A stretch of DNA of 64,000 nt, taken from the NCBI GenBank assembly GCA_033030425.1, contig JAUFSD010000023.1, positions 1,054,001-1,118,000 on the forward strand. The letters are read 5' to 3'. The position numbers were made by a program, and so were the translations under genes. Source of the stretch: Verpa conica (lineage: Eukaryota; Ascomycota; Pezizomycetes; Pezizales; Morchellaceae). Positions 1-10,948 of the stretch are shown piece after piece. Position 1 is the first letter of the stretch, and every line of letters begins with the position of its first letter. The notes under the pieces are model-generated. The model was not told the DNA's origin. It was given only the letters and a program-made list of their open reading frames with translations, and did no database searches.

Positions 1-870
1 ATAAAACCACTGACCGATGAGCAATGCCTCCTCTCTAACTTCCTAATCTCTGGTTTTGCTCTCGGGGAGAAGAAATGGGTCGATTTCTACATTGATAATT
101 TATCACCAATCCAGTGGAATGAGAATGCATTCGACCAACTTGTCCTTCCTACCTCCCAGAAGTCACTCGTTCGCGCACTTGTCGAGTCCCACGTTAGAGA
201 TATTGATGGTTTTGATGATATCATCAAGGGCAAAGGAAAAGGCCTCATATCAATTCTCCACGGCCCTCCGGGTGTTGGGAAAACTCTTACTGCCGAGTCC
301 GTCGCGGAACATACCCGTCGCCCACTCTACGCTGTTTCTTCTGGTGAACTCGGAGTCAACCCGACAGAACTTGAGGAAAACCTCTCCAAGATTCTCGATG
401 TCGCTACTACGTGGAAGGCTGTGCTACTTCTCGACGAAGCGGATGTATTCCTAGAGACACGTTCCCTTCATGACTTGAAGCGCAATTCCCTTGTTAGCAT
501 CTTTCTCCGACTACTCGAATACTACCAGGGTATCCTCTTCCTTACCTCCAACCGCGTCACTACCTTTGACGAGGCTTTCCAGAGCAGAATACACGTCGCA
601 TTGAAGTATAAAAAGCTAGATAAAGATGCCCGGGCAAAGGTCTGGCAAAACTTTATGAAGTTTGATGAAATAAAGGGTGGGAAAGAGTTACTAGAAACCG
701 TAGTGAACAGAGAATTAAATGGTAGACAGATCAAGAACTGTGTGAGGACTGCACGATCATTAGCAGAATCTGAGGGACAGAAAGTGGGCTTCAATCATTT
801 GACGATGGTCTTAGATATTCAAGAACAGTTTGAGAAGGACTTTGGAGGGTTGATGGAGAATGGAGTATAA
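1..870 (+). CDS. AAA+ family ATPase, C-terminal part (5' end outside window)
   Basis: Reading frame 1 is open from the first base to the TAA at 868-870, giving 289 residues, so the gene enters from the left. The visible part holds a complete AAA+ core. A Walker A motif (GPPGVGKT) lies at 262-285, a Walker B motif (VLLLDEADVF) at about 421-450, and a sensor-1-like segment (LFLTSNR) follows. The C-terminal helical lid carries the run ELNGRQIKNCVRTA, which resembles the sensor-2 region of fungal AAA proteins. These belong to a large, lineage-expanded fungal group with an N-terminal DUF domain, generally of unknown substrate. I see no intron in the visible portion. The ATPase fold is certain; the cellular role cannot be named. 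A 13-base G run lies directly after the stop codon. Confidence 0.93.
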   Translation: MKPLTDEQCLLSNFLISGFALGEKKWVDFYIDNLSPIQWNENAFDQLVLPTSQKSLVRALVESHVRDIDGFDDIIKGKGKGLISILHGPPGVGKTLTAESVAEHTRRPLYAVSSGELGVNPTELEENLSKILDVATTWKAVLLLDEADVFLETRSLHDLKRNSLVSIFLRLLEYYQGILFLTSNRVTTFDEAFQSRIHVALKYKKLDKDARAKVWQNFMKFDEIKGGKELLETVVNRELNGRQIKNCVRTARSLAESEGQKVGFNHLTMVLDIQEQFEKDFGGLMENGV

Positions 871-2323
871 AGGGGGGGGGGGGGTGTTGTAGAACTATGA
901 CACTATCTTATATAGAAGAATCGAGGGAATTTTTTTCCATTAAATTATGCTATTTCATATATGAGGATGGCGAACGTATCACTAAAGACTTCTTGTTTAG
1001 AGGGCTTGGTCTCGGCCTATGGGCGTCTTGCATCTTGTGTACATCACTGAGCGGCATCGACTCCCGCTATCGTATCTCGGTAGTGCTTGACATCTACGAC
1101 TACAAAACTACTCACAGGGCTTAATTCTAGGCCCTCCCCCCCTCATTAATCAGATGAGCCCTTGGTAGGTCTTCTAGGTTAGTTGCGAGGGTGGCATTTT
1201 TAGATACGTTCATCCGTGTAAACACAATATTAAGACCCTCTAGCTAAAAGATCGATAAATCACTATTAGAATTCAAGAGAATTCATGTTAATCTGGTGGT
1301 AGGGTTGACTGGTTTCTTATTATCTTAGACATGTCCTATATACCTCAAAAGTGTGTGATAGCACTATGTCTCGCACCCAGCACGTGATTGATATGATTAA
1401 TGTATTTTATAACCCTTTCCCCCTATGCAAGCAACACCAGTGGTGTTCTATCTTAGTTTTACATATTCAACCCCATCGGAATAAAATATGGGTTCGAATA
1501 GCCTAAAATGCATAACTAACCAATAACTTTCTTTATTTTGGCTATTATAGTCTTAAGTACGTAGAATTAGAATAGAGATATAATTCATCTAGCGTATTCG
1601 TCGGTGGTATGGTTGGTCGCCTGAGGCACCAGGCACTTATGGTAACGGGTGAGAATGCAAAATTGAAAGTGAAAAGAATAGAAATTAATACTCTGTATAC
1701 CATCCATCCGCTTGAATAAATGCTTCCAACTGGTCAACCATACTCATAGCTATATGCTGCATCTTGAGGGGTGGTACACAGATTGTTGATACTGTTGAAA
1801 AGAATAGTTTCTTGATGGTTTGTCAAGTCACTGGTACCTCTGGCGATCCGGATCGCCATGGCCACTAACCATAGGTACATCGTTACTTAAGATCAGTCTC
1901 TTACATCAGGTTTGTCTAGCCAATAACCTCGGGCTCGTAATGTTGCCGGTTTAGTGCCTTTGCTAAGTGCCATATGGTAGTTTTGTTCACTTCTCTGCTT
2001 AATGCTTGCTAAAGAGGGAGCTTGGAACTTCAGTTCGTATAGGTAAATGAGCCTTTATCGCTTTAACTGTGGTAATTGGTACATGCCTTCAGATTGATAC
2101 ATAGGTTGTTGTAGTAGCCCACTACGTAAATTAAAAGTGGGGTGAGGTCAAGAAGCTGGACTTTCAACACCAATGATTATAGAATGAGTTTTAGCACCAC
2201 CACTCCATAATCAGAAAGCCATACCCAATACCAAATACTGTCTGAGTACGTTTCTGGAGAAAAAAACAGTTATTCAACCCGAGGGAGAAAGGCTACCACC
2301 GTGCTGAGAGTGAGAGCAAAAGA
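871..2323. other. intergenic, AT-rich, no gene seen
   Basis: Spacer between the ATPase and tRNA-Val. It begins with a 13-base G tract (872-884). Short open frames such as 897-1124 have no recognisable content. Nothing else is supported. Confidence 0.6.
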
Positions 2324-2404
2324 TGATTTCGCCCGGGCTCGAACCGGGGACCACCAGTGAAACTAATGTTAGACTGGTGTGATAACCAACTACACCACGA
2401 AACC
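2324..2404 (-). tRNA. tRNA-Val (anticodon AAC) with a 7-nt intron
   Basis: The reverse strand folds as a cloverleaf. The acceptor GGTTTCG pairs with CGAAATC and the discriminator is A. The D arm starts GTGTAGTTGG, and the T arm is CCCGG-TTCGAGC-CCGGG. The anticodon stem is CCAGT/ACTGG. Its enlarged loop reads CTAACA, then seven bases (TTAGTTT), then C, so the anticodon is AAC with a very short intron after position 37. The gene is 81 nt long, which equals 74 plus 7. A TTTT run follows within a few bases and fits a Pol III terminator. Confidence 0.9.
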
Positions 2405-3238
2405 ACCATGGAAGCGACGAGCCCTTAATAGGCTCTAATAGTGTTATATCATTAGACTGGGTGAGGCAAAGCGTGTATAAAGGTTCAAGGGATACTGAAG
2501 TATGATAAATTACACGTTTACCCCCACCACCCCTCATACGGGGCCATAGCATCACAGAGGCAACATTATTTGGCCTTACTGGATGCACTAGGTGGATAAA
2601 ACAAGGGAATGGAAACTCTCCAAGTGCTGCTACAAAAATCTTACCACATTTCTTATTAAGATATGATGGGCTCAAGTTTGTGGGTATGCTTCCTTCATTC
2701 GTCTGCCTCTATCGAACAGCATACTAGCCTTAGGACGGGGGTAAAGTGCCTGAGGAGTGTGTTTTTACTAACTAGTGTAATATAGGACTAATTTTTTGTG
2801 TTTATGGATACTCTATTTGATACCGCTCAAGTCAAAATCTTCTAGATACTGCCTATAAGAGCTTCTGGAGGCATAAAGGCGGCAGAGAATATAGATTTAA
2901 ACCTCAAATGGATTGCTACAATGAATGGCTAACTATGGCACTTAATATCCTATTTCTTAAGAGAATATCATTGGAGGCATAAAACCCCTTATAAATCAAA
3001 GATTGTTTAGAAGGCATAAAACCGTTACGGTAGCCATCGTTAATTATACTCCAGACAACCGCGGAAGCAGGAGAATATGCCTTGAGAATAAATAAAAATT
3101 TAGGGTAAATAGGACAAGCTGAGATGGAATTTATAGCCTATCTCAAATCACAAAAAAAAGCAAGACTAAAGTCTCAAAGGTGCTACGACTTTCAAAACTC
3201 TTGTCAAATAGTAACATGGCTAAAAAAATTCAATTTTT
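2405..3238. other. intergenic, no gene seen
   Basis: AT-rich spacer between two tRNA genes. The 11-mer GGAGGCATAAA or a close variant occurs at about 2868, 2970 and 3009. I see no coding signal. Confidence 0.55.
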
Positions 3239-3324
3239 CTTCCCCGGACAGGGTTGAACTGTCAACCTCTCGATGCCATAAGAATATAACAGTCGAACGC
3301 GCTAGCCAATTGCGCCACGGAGAA
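3239..3324 (-). tRNA. tRNA-Asn (anticodon GTT) with a 12-nt intron
   Basis: Cloverleaf on the reverse strand. The acceptor TTCTCCG pairs with CGGGGAA and the discriminator is G. The D arm is GCGC...GCGC and the anticodon stem TTCGA/TCGAG. The loop reads CTGTTA, a 12-nt intron, then A, giving anticodon GTT. The T arm is GACAG-TTCAACC-CTGTC. The body matches the eukaryotic tRNA-Asn pattern (GTGGCGCAATTGGCTAGCGC). A T-rich run follows the 3' end, as expected for Pol III termination. A near-identical paralogue with a different intron lies at 44722-44822. Confidence 0.9.
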
Positions 3325-3891
3325 CTTGGATATTGGCAGCGCCACAATGTGGCCAAAGCTACCAGACAGAGGTGCTCAGCATAATTTTACTAAGCCTTTA
3401 GTGTTCATTAGTACAGAAGTTGGGGACATTCTGGCTATGATCAGCGCTAGCACGCAGTATAACCCTTGATACAGGGCCAAGATACCCCTCATCTAGTCAA
3501 AAGACTTCGTATTGAATTTAGATGCATACAACAACCCACAAAGAAATTGTCAATATAAAATGAATGAATGAATCAATAAATTATAAATACATGGAGCCCT
3601 TGGGCTACGGTATTCGATAATCCAAACAAAAGTAAGATATTAAAGTAACAAAAAAACTTTCAAAAACTCTAAAATACCTCCTCTAATCCTCCTCCTCTTT
3701 ATCCTCTCCTTTACTTATGTCTTCCCACAGGTCTGCTCATCCCCATTCCTCTTCTGCTCTGCCTTTGTCTTCTGCCTCTTCTCCCTCCCTCCCTTCGGCT
3801 CCCCTTCTCCTCACTGCTTCCGCTCTTTCCCCCTTGAACTCGCTCCACATAAATAGTCAATATGGACCCTTGTGTGGAAAAAAAGATAAGA
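3325..3891. other. intergenic, no gene seen
   Basis: Contains a short TGAA repeat near 3560 and a pyrimidine-rich stretch around 3680-3840 with a low-complexity Ser/Pro/Leu frame that I do not accept as a gene. The terminator of the 5S gene lies at its right edge. Confidence 0.5.
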
Positions 3892-4006
3892 GTTCAGTAC
3901 CTAGGATTCCCACGTGGTCACCCACAGCAGTACTAACTAGGCGATACGATGGTTGGGTACAGCAGAGCGGACGGGATGCTCCATTTTCATCGTTCTATGA
4001 CCGAAC
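3892..4006 (-). rRNA. 5S rRNA gene (copy 1)
   Basis: The reverse strand carries the conserved 5S core blocks GCATCCCGTCCGCTCTGC, TTAGTACTG and GTGGGTGACCACGTGGGAAT. Helix I closes between GTTCGGT at the 5' end and ACTGAAC at the 3' end, giving about 115 nt, close to the usual 118-120. The downstream CTCTTATCTTTT run is a Pol III terminator. Singly dispersed 5S genes are typical of filamentous ascomycetes. It differs from copy 2 (8115-8229, opposite strand) at two positions. Confidence 0.93.
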
Positions 4007-4105
4007 ACGTCCAAGTCTTGTTTAAAGGGTATATATAAGATGAAACCATAAAGTCTTCCTCAAGTCTAAATACTATGTAAAAATAAGTACTCAAAACTCT
4101 AGGTA

Positions 4106-5348
4106 TCAGATTCCCGTCGCCCTATTTACTAATCTCACCCCTCGAATACCTCTGACTCCCGTTCCGAATATCTCGACATGGCCAGATCCAAGGAGGTCAC
4201 CCATGACCCATTCGAAACTCACTCCATAAAAAGCCTTCCATTTCTTCATCTTTGCCATTGTGCCTTTTCTATGCTTTGATTCCTTGACCCTGGTACCTCC
4301 ACTAATACTAAGGCCATCCCCATCCCATTTCTCTCTCAACCACTTCTCTGTTGCCATTCCTTTATTCGCCTTTTTCAGGACATCCAGTATATGCGCTCGT
4401 GCTCCAGTAAGTGTTTTTGTGAAGGACCCCATGTTCGGGAGTGATATAGTGATGTCTGGGTCCCCACCTGAGCTCGAAGGCTTCAACCCTGATGAGGCGC
4501 GCCCAGGCTCACCCCGGCCATGGACAGAGACTGCAGCACGGGGGCTAGAAGATTGTGGAAGTAGTGAGGTGATAGAAGCCAGAGTCGAGGAAGACACGCC
4601 AGTTGCGAGTGGCGTTGCTGTTACAGCGAGTGGTGTAAGTGTTAGGAACCCCGCCGATAGAAGACTTGTTCTTTCAGCAGGTGTAAGGAAGTATCCAGGT
4701 AATTTTGTAACAGTAGGGTTAGAGCGTAGTATTTCTAGGTATTTTATCTTTGTTGCTGTGTCTAGAACGCTTTCTTCGATTTGTTTGTAATAGTCTTGTG
4801 TAGGAACAACGCCTTCATATCGTCCAATGTTTATACGCCGTAACGTCCCATTTTCTACTAGAGTTGTAATTTCTCGGTCGGTGGAAGTCAGGGCGTTGAG
4901 TAGAGCGTAGAGCTGTGCTAGTGTGACGAAGGGAGGGAGGCGGGTACGGAGGTTATGGAGTTCTGCTATTTGCTCTCTACCAAAACCGCCACCCTGTAAG
5001 GGGAGGGGAGTGAAGCGGTGGGAGAGAATGTAGGCTGTTGCTTGGAGAGTATCTGATAATTGTATACTCTCCTCTAATCCATTAATTCAAGATCAGCTTT
5101 TAATTTTATCATAGAACTAAATATTCGAAGTTTGAATCCAAGAGGTGAGTACCGGCGGACAGTAATAAATCAGAAGCTGGGATAATCTCCCCTGTATCTT
5201 CGATTTCCTCTACAGGAGTAGTTTTTGTGGGAACAGGCTTTCGGGGCTGTGATACTCTAGGACGAAGTGATTTTGGAAGGGAGGATTTTGGCGGTCGGTA
5301 AGAGCGCGAGATACGAGATGTAGAAGCGGCGGTATAGTTTAAAGGCAT
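4106..5348 (-). CDS. STK19-like winged-helix protein, two exons
   Basis: Exon 1 runs 5348-5153 and exon 2 runs 5073-4106, separated by an 80-nt intron (donor GTACTC, acceptor ATTAG). The product is about 387 residues. The segment LPPFVTLAQLYALL followed by TSTDREITTLVENGTL resembles the winged-helix core of the STK19 family (Pfam Stk19). The C-terminal part (RAHILDVLKKANKG, then VSFEWVMGDLLG) looks like a further winged-helix segment. The N-terminus is basic and Pro/Ser rich. Human STK19 is now regarded as a DNA-binding, non-kinase factor acting in transcription-coupled repair, so the old kinase name misleads; a nuclear role here is inference. It is transcribed divergently from the DGAT2 gene. 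The family assignment rests on remembered pattern; the intron is supported by matching phase. Confidence 0.72.
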
Positions 5349-5825
5349 AATCGAGGTATATATGGGGCTTTGAGATATTGATATTTTAAAGGTTAGCTTT
5401 GGTAGGAGAGTTTTTTCCCCTCCCCCTCTTGGGATTATAAGTATTTCCAACGGGTGCAGTTGATGATGGTCGTTCAGTTCGCTCTCAGCTGCGTAACTCC
5501 AAGATCAATGATTGTGACTCTTAGGGTCAGGGTCAGGGTCAGGGCCAGGGTCAGGGCCAGGTTTCGGGACGGATTAACATTTCAGATGCCAAGACCATCA
5601 CTGGCTGTCGTCATTACACGTACTTTAGTTACCCGTCCACTCACTCGCTCTCGGTTTTGCATGTGATATCACACAACCCCGACATCAACCTCGCCCGACC
5701 CCAATCCTCAATACAAAACAGAAGATACCCCCCGAGACAGGCATTCGCTGTCGCATAAACTCATCTGTCCTCTGAAAGCCCCCCCTTCAAGTACCACCCG
5801 CTGGCATTGGCCACCACTCGCGCTG
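5349..5825. promoter_or_regulatory. shared divergent promoter region (STK19-like / DGAT2)
   Basis: The 477-bp interval separates two divergent start codons and must hold both promoters and 5' leaders. It contains a short tandem array of GGGTCA/GGGCCA units at about 5523-5561. I see no convincing TATA box, and no operator is claimed. Confidence 0.5.
5523..5561 (+). repeat. GGGTCA hexamer array in divergent promoter
   Basis: About six copies of AGGGTC or AGGGCC in tandem with 6-bp periodicity. A shorter run of the same unit on the other strand (CCCTGA) occurs at 25109-25125. Confidence 0.8.
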
Positions 5826-7462
5826 ATGACATCACCACACGACACCTTCATTCCCTCTTCAGGCTCTGAAGATAGTGCCTCCTTCATTAGTCTCACTCCA
5901 AGATCCAGTAAATCCTTCGCCCATATTATCTTAGAGCCTCCTGTAGACCCTGATGATCCGTCACCCGTTGATCTAGCTGAGCCAGCACCCCAAAGGTCAC
6001 TACCGCCAATCCATGATAAGCTATACTCCAGTGCTGTTATCAAGCCACTGCCAGGGAGACGACGCAAAAACTATGATAGTGATGGGAAACCAGTCAAGAC
6101 GGGAGAGAGGAGCACATCAGAAAAGGAGAGTGAAGGTGAGTCATTGCATGATGCAAAACCGAAAATCAAGAAACGGCCACCGCCAGTGGTGAGTGGGGCT
6201 AGGCCGAAACGCCAGAGGTACGTGATTCTAAACACAATTACGCAAATGAGAGACTGACAAGGTAGATAGAATCCGAGTAGCACCTCTTAGGGTCCCACTA
6301 AAACGTCGCCTCCAAACTGCTGCCGTCCTCTTTCACGGCTTCACAATTCCATTCTACACTTCTCTCTTCTGGTTCCTGCTGGCAATTCCCTTTACGTGGC
6401 CAATTTTAATACCTTATCTTATATACTGTCTTCTTTCGGAAGCACATCTCAACGGGTCTTCTCCCCGTCGTCGGTCACGCTTCCTTCGAAACCTACCATT
6501 GTGGAGACTTTACACGGGTTATTTTCCATTAAAGCTGCATGCATCCGCCGAGCTCGACCCGAGTAGGAACTATATTTTCACTTACCACCCTCACGGAATC
6601 ATCAGCCATGGCGCATTCGGACATTTCTGTACAGAAGGGACCACAGGATTCGAGGAGTTGTTTCCAGGAATTACCAACACTCTCTTAACGCTCGACTCCA
6701 ACTTCCGTGTCCCGTTCTACCGCGATTATCTGTTATTAATGGGGCTCGCATCTGTCTCCCGCCGTTCCTGTGAAGCCCTGTTGCGCGGTGAAGGAAGCCG
6801 TCCGCAGAACTCTTGGAGTATCTGGAAACCCTGGACTTGGTGGCGCGTTATTTTCCTTCTTCCTATCTTCCACGCTGCTCCTCCTCCCGCCCTACCACCG
6901 CCTGGAGGTCGCGCGATAACAATAGTTCTTGGTGGAGCTCGCGAGTCGCTGGAGGCGATCCCGGGCCGTATGGCGCTTGTGATTAAGCGCCGTCGTGGTG
7001 TTCTGAAAATCGCGATTAGGGAGAATGCGGGGATTGTACCGGTATTGAGTTTTGGTGAAAACGAGCTCTATGATCAGTTGATACCAACAGGTGGAGGTTG
7101 GATTGCGATGTTACAGATGGGAGTGAAGAAGGTGGCCGGGTTTACGATACCGTTGTTTCATGCGAGAGGGGTGTTTAATTACGATGTTGGGTTGATGCCG
7201 TATAGGAAGGAGGTAAATAGTGTTGGTGAGTTCTGAAATCCCTTTTTATTGTTCTTTTTAGGGGTAGAGTCGCTGATGGATGAGGATAGTTGGACATCCT
7301 ATATTCCCAGAGCAGCAGATGGATGATCCACGCGATATCGATGTGGACGAGCTCCAGGAGCGGTATCTTGATGAGCTAAAGAGGTTGTGGGAAACACATA
7401 AAGATGAATATGCGCGGGACCGTAGACCAGGACCTGAGGGTGAATTGTTGTTTGTTGATTGA
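5826..7462 (+). CDS. DGA1: diacylglycerol O-acyltransferase type 2 (DGAT2 family)
   Basis: Three exons, 5826-6217, 6270-7225 and 7290-7462, give about 506 residues. The introns are 52 nt (GTACGT...CTGAC...TAG) and 64 nt (GTGAGT...TAG), both phase-consistent. The enzyme makes triacylglycerol from diacylglycerol and acyl-CoA at the ER and lipid droplets. Evidence is the YHPHG catalytic block at residues 236-240 followed by IISHGAFGHF, the hydrophobic hairpin around residues 150-185 (TSLFWFLLAIPFTWPIL), the GGARESLEA block, and the terminal VVGHPI motif, which is created only after splicing intron 2. The length fits fungal DGA1 proteins, which carry an N-terminal extension; here that extension (exon 1) is acidic/Ser-rich and then basic. 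The chosen start is the first ATG of the exon-1 frame; an upstream exon cannot be excluded. Confidence 0.93.
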
Positions 7463-8114
7463 TAGGCGGATCAAAGCTATGGGTGGGCGGTGGGTCATGG
7501 AAAGAATAAAGTAAGATGGAGTGATTTTTCTTATTTCGACTGGGAAGTATATTCGGTCTGATCTGAGGTAAATTTTGGGTTTGGGTGTAAAGGGAAACGG
7601 TAATTGTGGGTCAGTGGGTCGGTATGGCTGGGCAGAATATGGTATCGTTTTTTTATGGGTTAGGAGGATCTTTGGTTATTTTAGTATTTTCATCCAATGG
7701 TACTTATAGAAACGCTTCATGAATACATGATTATGCACCAGAGAAGTCACAAGGTTTAAACCACCAGAGACTTTGAAAAATAAGGTACCTAGTTCGATAT
7801 ATATAGGGCGACTATGTATAGATGAATAATCAGTCAATTAGCATGGGGCGACGTAGTTCTTAGGATTTGGGATAGCCCTATAATCATATGAAACCAGAGA
7901 ATTATCATATTTCCTTATGGAAAAGGCTCACCACACACAAAATAATTCCTATCTAGTCGCGAGTGCGTACCCTTACAAGGCGACTATACTTATGACCTGA
8001 TCATTTTTAGGGCCATTACTCTGTACAAACACTAGGTGATCGCCTATAACCTGCATATTCACCTCAAACCTATACAAACCCAGTTAAATTGTGTACCTGA
8101 TGTAGTACTTACGT
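7463..8114. other. intergenic between DGAT2 and 5S copy 2
   Basis: Start of the 3' flank of DGAT2, then AT-rich sequence. No gene signal. Confidence 0.6.
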
Positions 8115-8229
8115 GTTCGGTCATAGAACGATGAAAATGGAGCATCCCGTCCGCTCTGCTGTACCCAATCATCGTATCGCCTAGTTAGTACTGCGGTGGG
8201 TGACCACGTGGGAATCCTAGGTACTGAAC
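8115..8229 (+). rRNA. 5S rRNA gene (copy 2)
   Basis: Same 115-nt 5S sequence as copy 1, with two substitutions (CCAATCATCG and GCGGTGGG). Helix I GTTCGGT/ACTGAAC is intact and the conserved core blocks are present, so it may be functional. Confidence 0.93.
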
Positions 8230-8235
8230 TCTTAT

Positions 8236-8248
8236 CTTTTATTTTTTG
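8236..8248 (+). terminator. Pol III T-run terminator of 5S copy 2
   Basis: TCTTTTATTTTTT starts seven bases after the 5S 3' end. The CTCTTATCTTTT part is shared with the flank of copy 1. Confidence 0.7.
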
Positions 8249-10948
8249 TGCCACTGGCGGTGGTTGTGGGGGGGGGGCGCAAGTCTGTTGACACCTGGTG
8301 ATGGTGGTGGTGATTTTCGGTTGAAATAGGCACTAGTCATACTTTCTGTATGGCTTGTTAGCAGGGTTTCCCTACATCTAGTGGTCCGTACTAACTAGGT
8401 AAGGGCCCTTCTAGTGAGAGAAAACATCAATTCGTATACAAGTGCAATCCTCTTCCTGGTAGTCATAGCTCATCACTCGGGCGCTTAGATTTTAGGGATT
8501 GATTAGTTAGTTGATTATTTATAATAAATAGAGTCCTAGAACTAAGTTATTTAGCTTGTAGAGAATTAAATTTAGGTGATTTATTTAATGCCATGCCCAA
8601 GAAAATCGTTTAAAGAAAAGTGGTTAATAAAGTATAAATTTCTAGATATAGGCCACTAAGAGAGCGCTGTAGCCTAGACTGAGTACACTCGATAAAGCGG
8701 GAAATATTATAGCTTACTGTGTACTGGATTCCTATTATACATTAGTTATACATGCAATTTTCTTTGCCCTGGAAAGTAAGAACGAAGTATTATTCATTTT
8801 AGCTAGTTTTAGTGCTCACGTGATCTTCTTGGCATGATACTAGAGTTCACCCGAGACCCTAGAGTGGAGGCCGCGTACGGGCATTTAACTAAGTTTTTAT
8901 ACTTTATAACGATGAATAATACATACACGCGGGAAACACAATTTAGCTAACTTATGGCGCGGGTATAGTATATGAGTAATGACAGCGCAGCCCCCCCAGG
9001 AGAATTGCATGGTTGTCTAGATCTAGAACTAATATTTAGGCACTTGTTTTAGTTGTTAGCCGGGGGAAGGTTTGGCCCTATACCAGTTCTGTTGCAAAGG
9101 ATATTGAGAGCCCAAAACTATGAAGTAGTGTATACGGATTATTCTCTCCCTTTCAAACCTGGTACCTTTTCCCTAGTAGCTCTGTAGAGCTCCCTCCCTC
9201 TTCCCCTGCCATAGCTGTAGCAAAAACTCTTAGCAGATAGTGAAAGTAAGTTGTGCGAGCTGAGAAAGATACCGGGTAGTGCATGCTTTTAGGACCTTTG
9301 TTCATGTAATTAAATAACGGATAAGGTTTAATTGGGTTGATTACTCTAAATCTCCTGTCTACCATAATGTTGTTTTTATGAGTACTTTGTAGCTTGTAGA
9401 CTTCTTGATAAATCAATCTACATACGCCTCCCTTGAGCCTAGTGGATTTAAGCATTGGTTACTTATAGTGAGGTTATTATTCAAGGCGATAAAGGAACTA
9501 AGTGATGTACTACAAGTGTGTTGGCACTATCTTGGTATCTTATATTATCAGATCGCCTAATACAGTGTAAAACTTATCATATTAGACCCTATTGTTATAA
9601 ATCTAGTCTTTATTGCCCTCTAAATTCTTTCGTTCCAATCTACTGACTTCATAAACTACAAATTTAGTAGCGTAAATGGTATTTTGAACTTTGAATCCAC
9701 TTGTAAAATCGCTCATGATGATTTACGCTATTTCTAGGCAATACATACATGGCTATTAGGCGTTTTGAAGTGCGCCGTACTACCAAGTTTTCAAATCCAT
9801 TTTATTCTACGGTGTTAATGAAGTTCGCCCCCCCCCCCTCCAGCCGGTAGGATACTATAGTACCTACTGAGTGATCAAATACAGTATATGTTGTCGCCAA
9901 TCTTATTGTGTAACGCCGGAGACGGCTTGTGGTTTTGCCCGATCACACGCTACTTAGCTTTGCTTAGGTGATTACCCTACGAATAAGCCTTGTCAGAGAA
10001 CCAGGAATCTATCCAATAGCCAAGAATTATTGTAAACTAGGCTATTTTTTTTTTTAAGCAACTGCCTATTTCTGCCCCACCGCTCATTACTGGGAGTGAC
10101 TTTGCGTTCTTAAAGCCACCCCGGCGGCTCAATTAACTCTGAGATACCCGGCTTCAGAAAAATTTATTGATAGGTCTCGCTTTAGTTAAGACCGAGAAAA
10201 TATTGAACAAAAAGACAACTCGGAATCTAAAAGTGCCGAGGGTGGTGTCTTTACAGGTACATATATATAAAACAAGGAACAGCCAAATCGAATGTGAGAA
10301 AGCTCGCAACAGGGTAGCTCTAGCTAGATACAAAAATTCCTAGTTATTTCTAAGCTCAAATATGCTACGATTTAACGAGGCTATTCCTGGGGGCAGTCAC
10401 TAACTCTCATTTTCTTTCGGTAGTTTTGAGGAAGGCCGTAGTGTCCTGGGGCTCGGTTGTTACCCCAAGTTATAAAATATTACACGGACAAAAGGATCTG
10501 GCTGCATCCCTGGTATAAATCAACGGTCGCTTAAAGTTTATATATACCCCACACGGTCTCCGGCCCGCCATACACCCCCGCGATAATATATTAGAGGAAC
10601 TAGTTCCAACGTAGAAAACTATAGTAAATCGGGTAGTCTAATCAGTGTTACTAGGTAATAGTGCTAAGTTGGGTTTCTGTATAGATAGTCAGATAACCCT
10701 AATTCAGCAGTAAAAACCCTACTTATATAAGCTGCTACGGGGTACATCCGATCAAAGCTCCGAGGTTCTAGGATGAGCGGAAAATTAAGAAGATTTTCAA
10801 TGTAGATTCCACATGTTAGATAGTACAACGGACTGTTTTCTATTTATCGGATGTTCACGTATATTAAATTTAAAAAACTTTATTTATCGCTGCATTCCCC
10901 CGTTTCTGGTGGGTCAAACATCATCCTCACTGGTCTTCTTCACTGGCC
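8249..10948. other. intergenic, AT-rich, no gene seen
   Basis: About 2.7 kb without a supportable gene. Runs of 10 G (8268-8277) and 11 C (9828-9838) are present. Small open frames (for example 9153-9455) look random. The right end should contain the promoter of the fucosidase gene. Confidence 0.55.

Noticed and set aside
2274..2675. 133-aa minus-strand ORF
   Set aside because: It overlaps the tRNA-Val gene and has no family signal; the frame is fortuitous.
3717..4025. 102-aa plus-strand ORF rich in Ser/Leu/Pro
   Set aside because: Its second half is the antisense of 5S rRNA and the first half is low-complexity pyrimidine-rich sequence.
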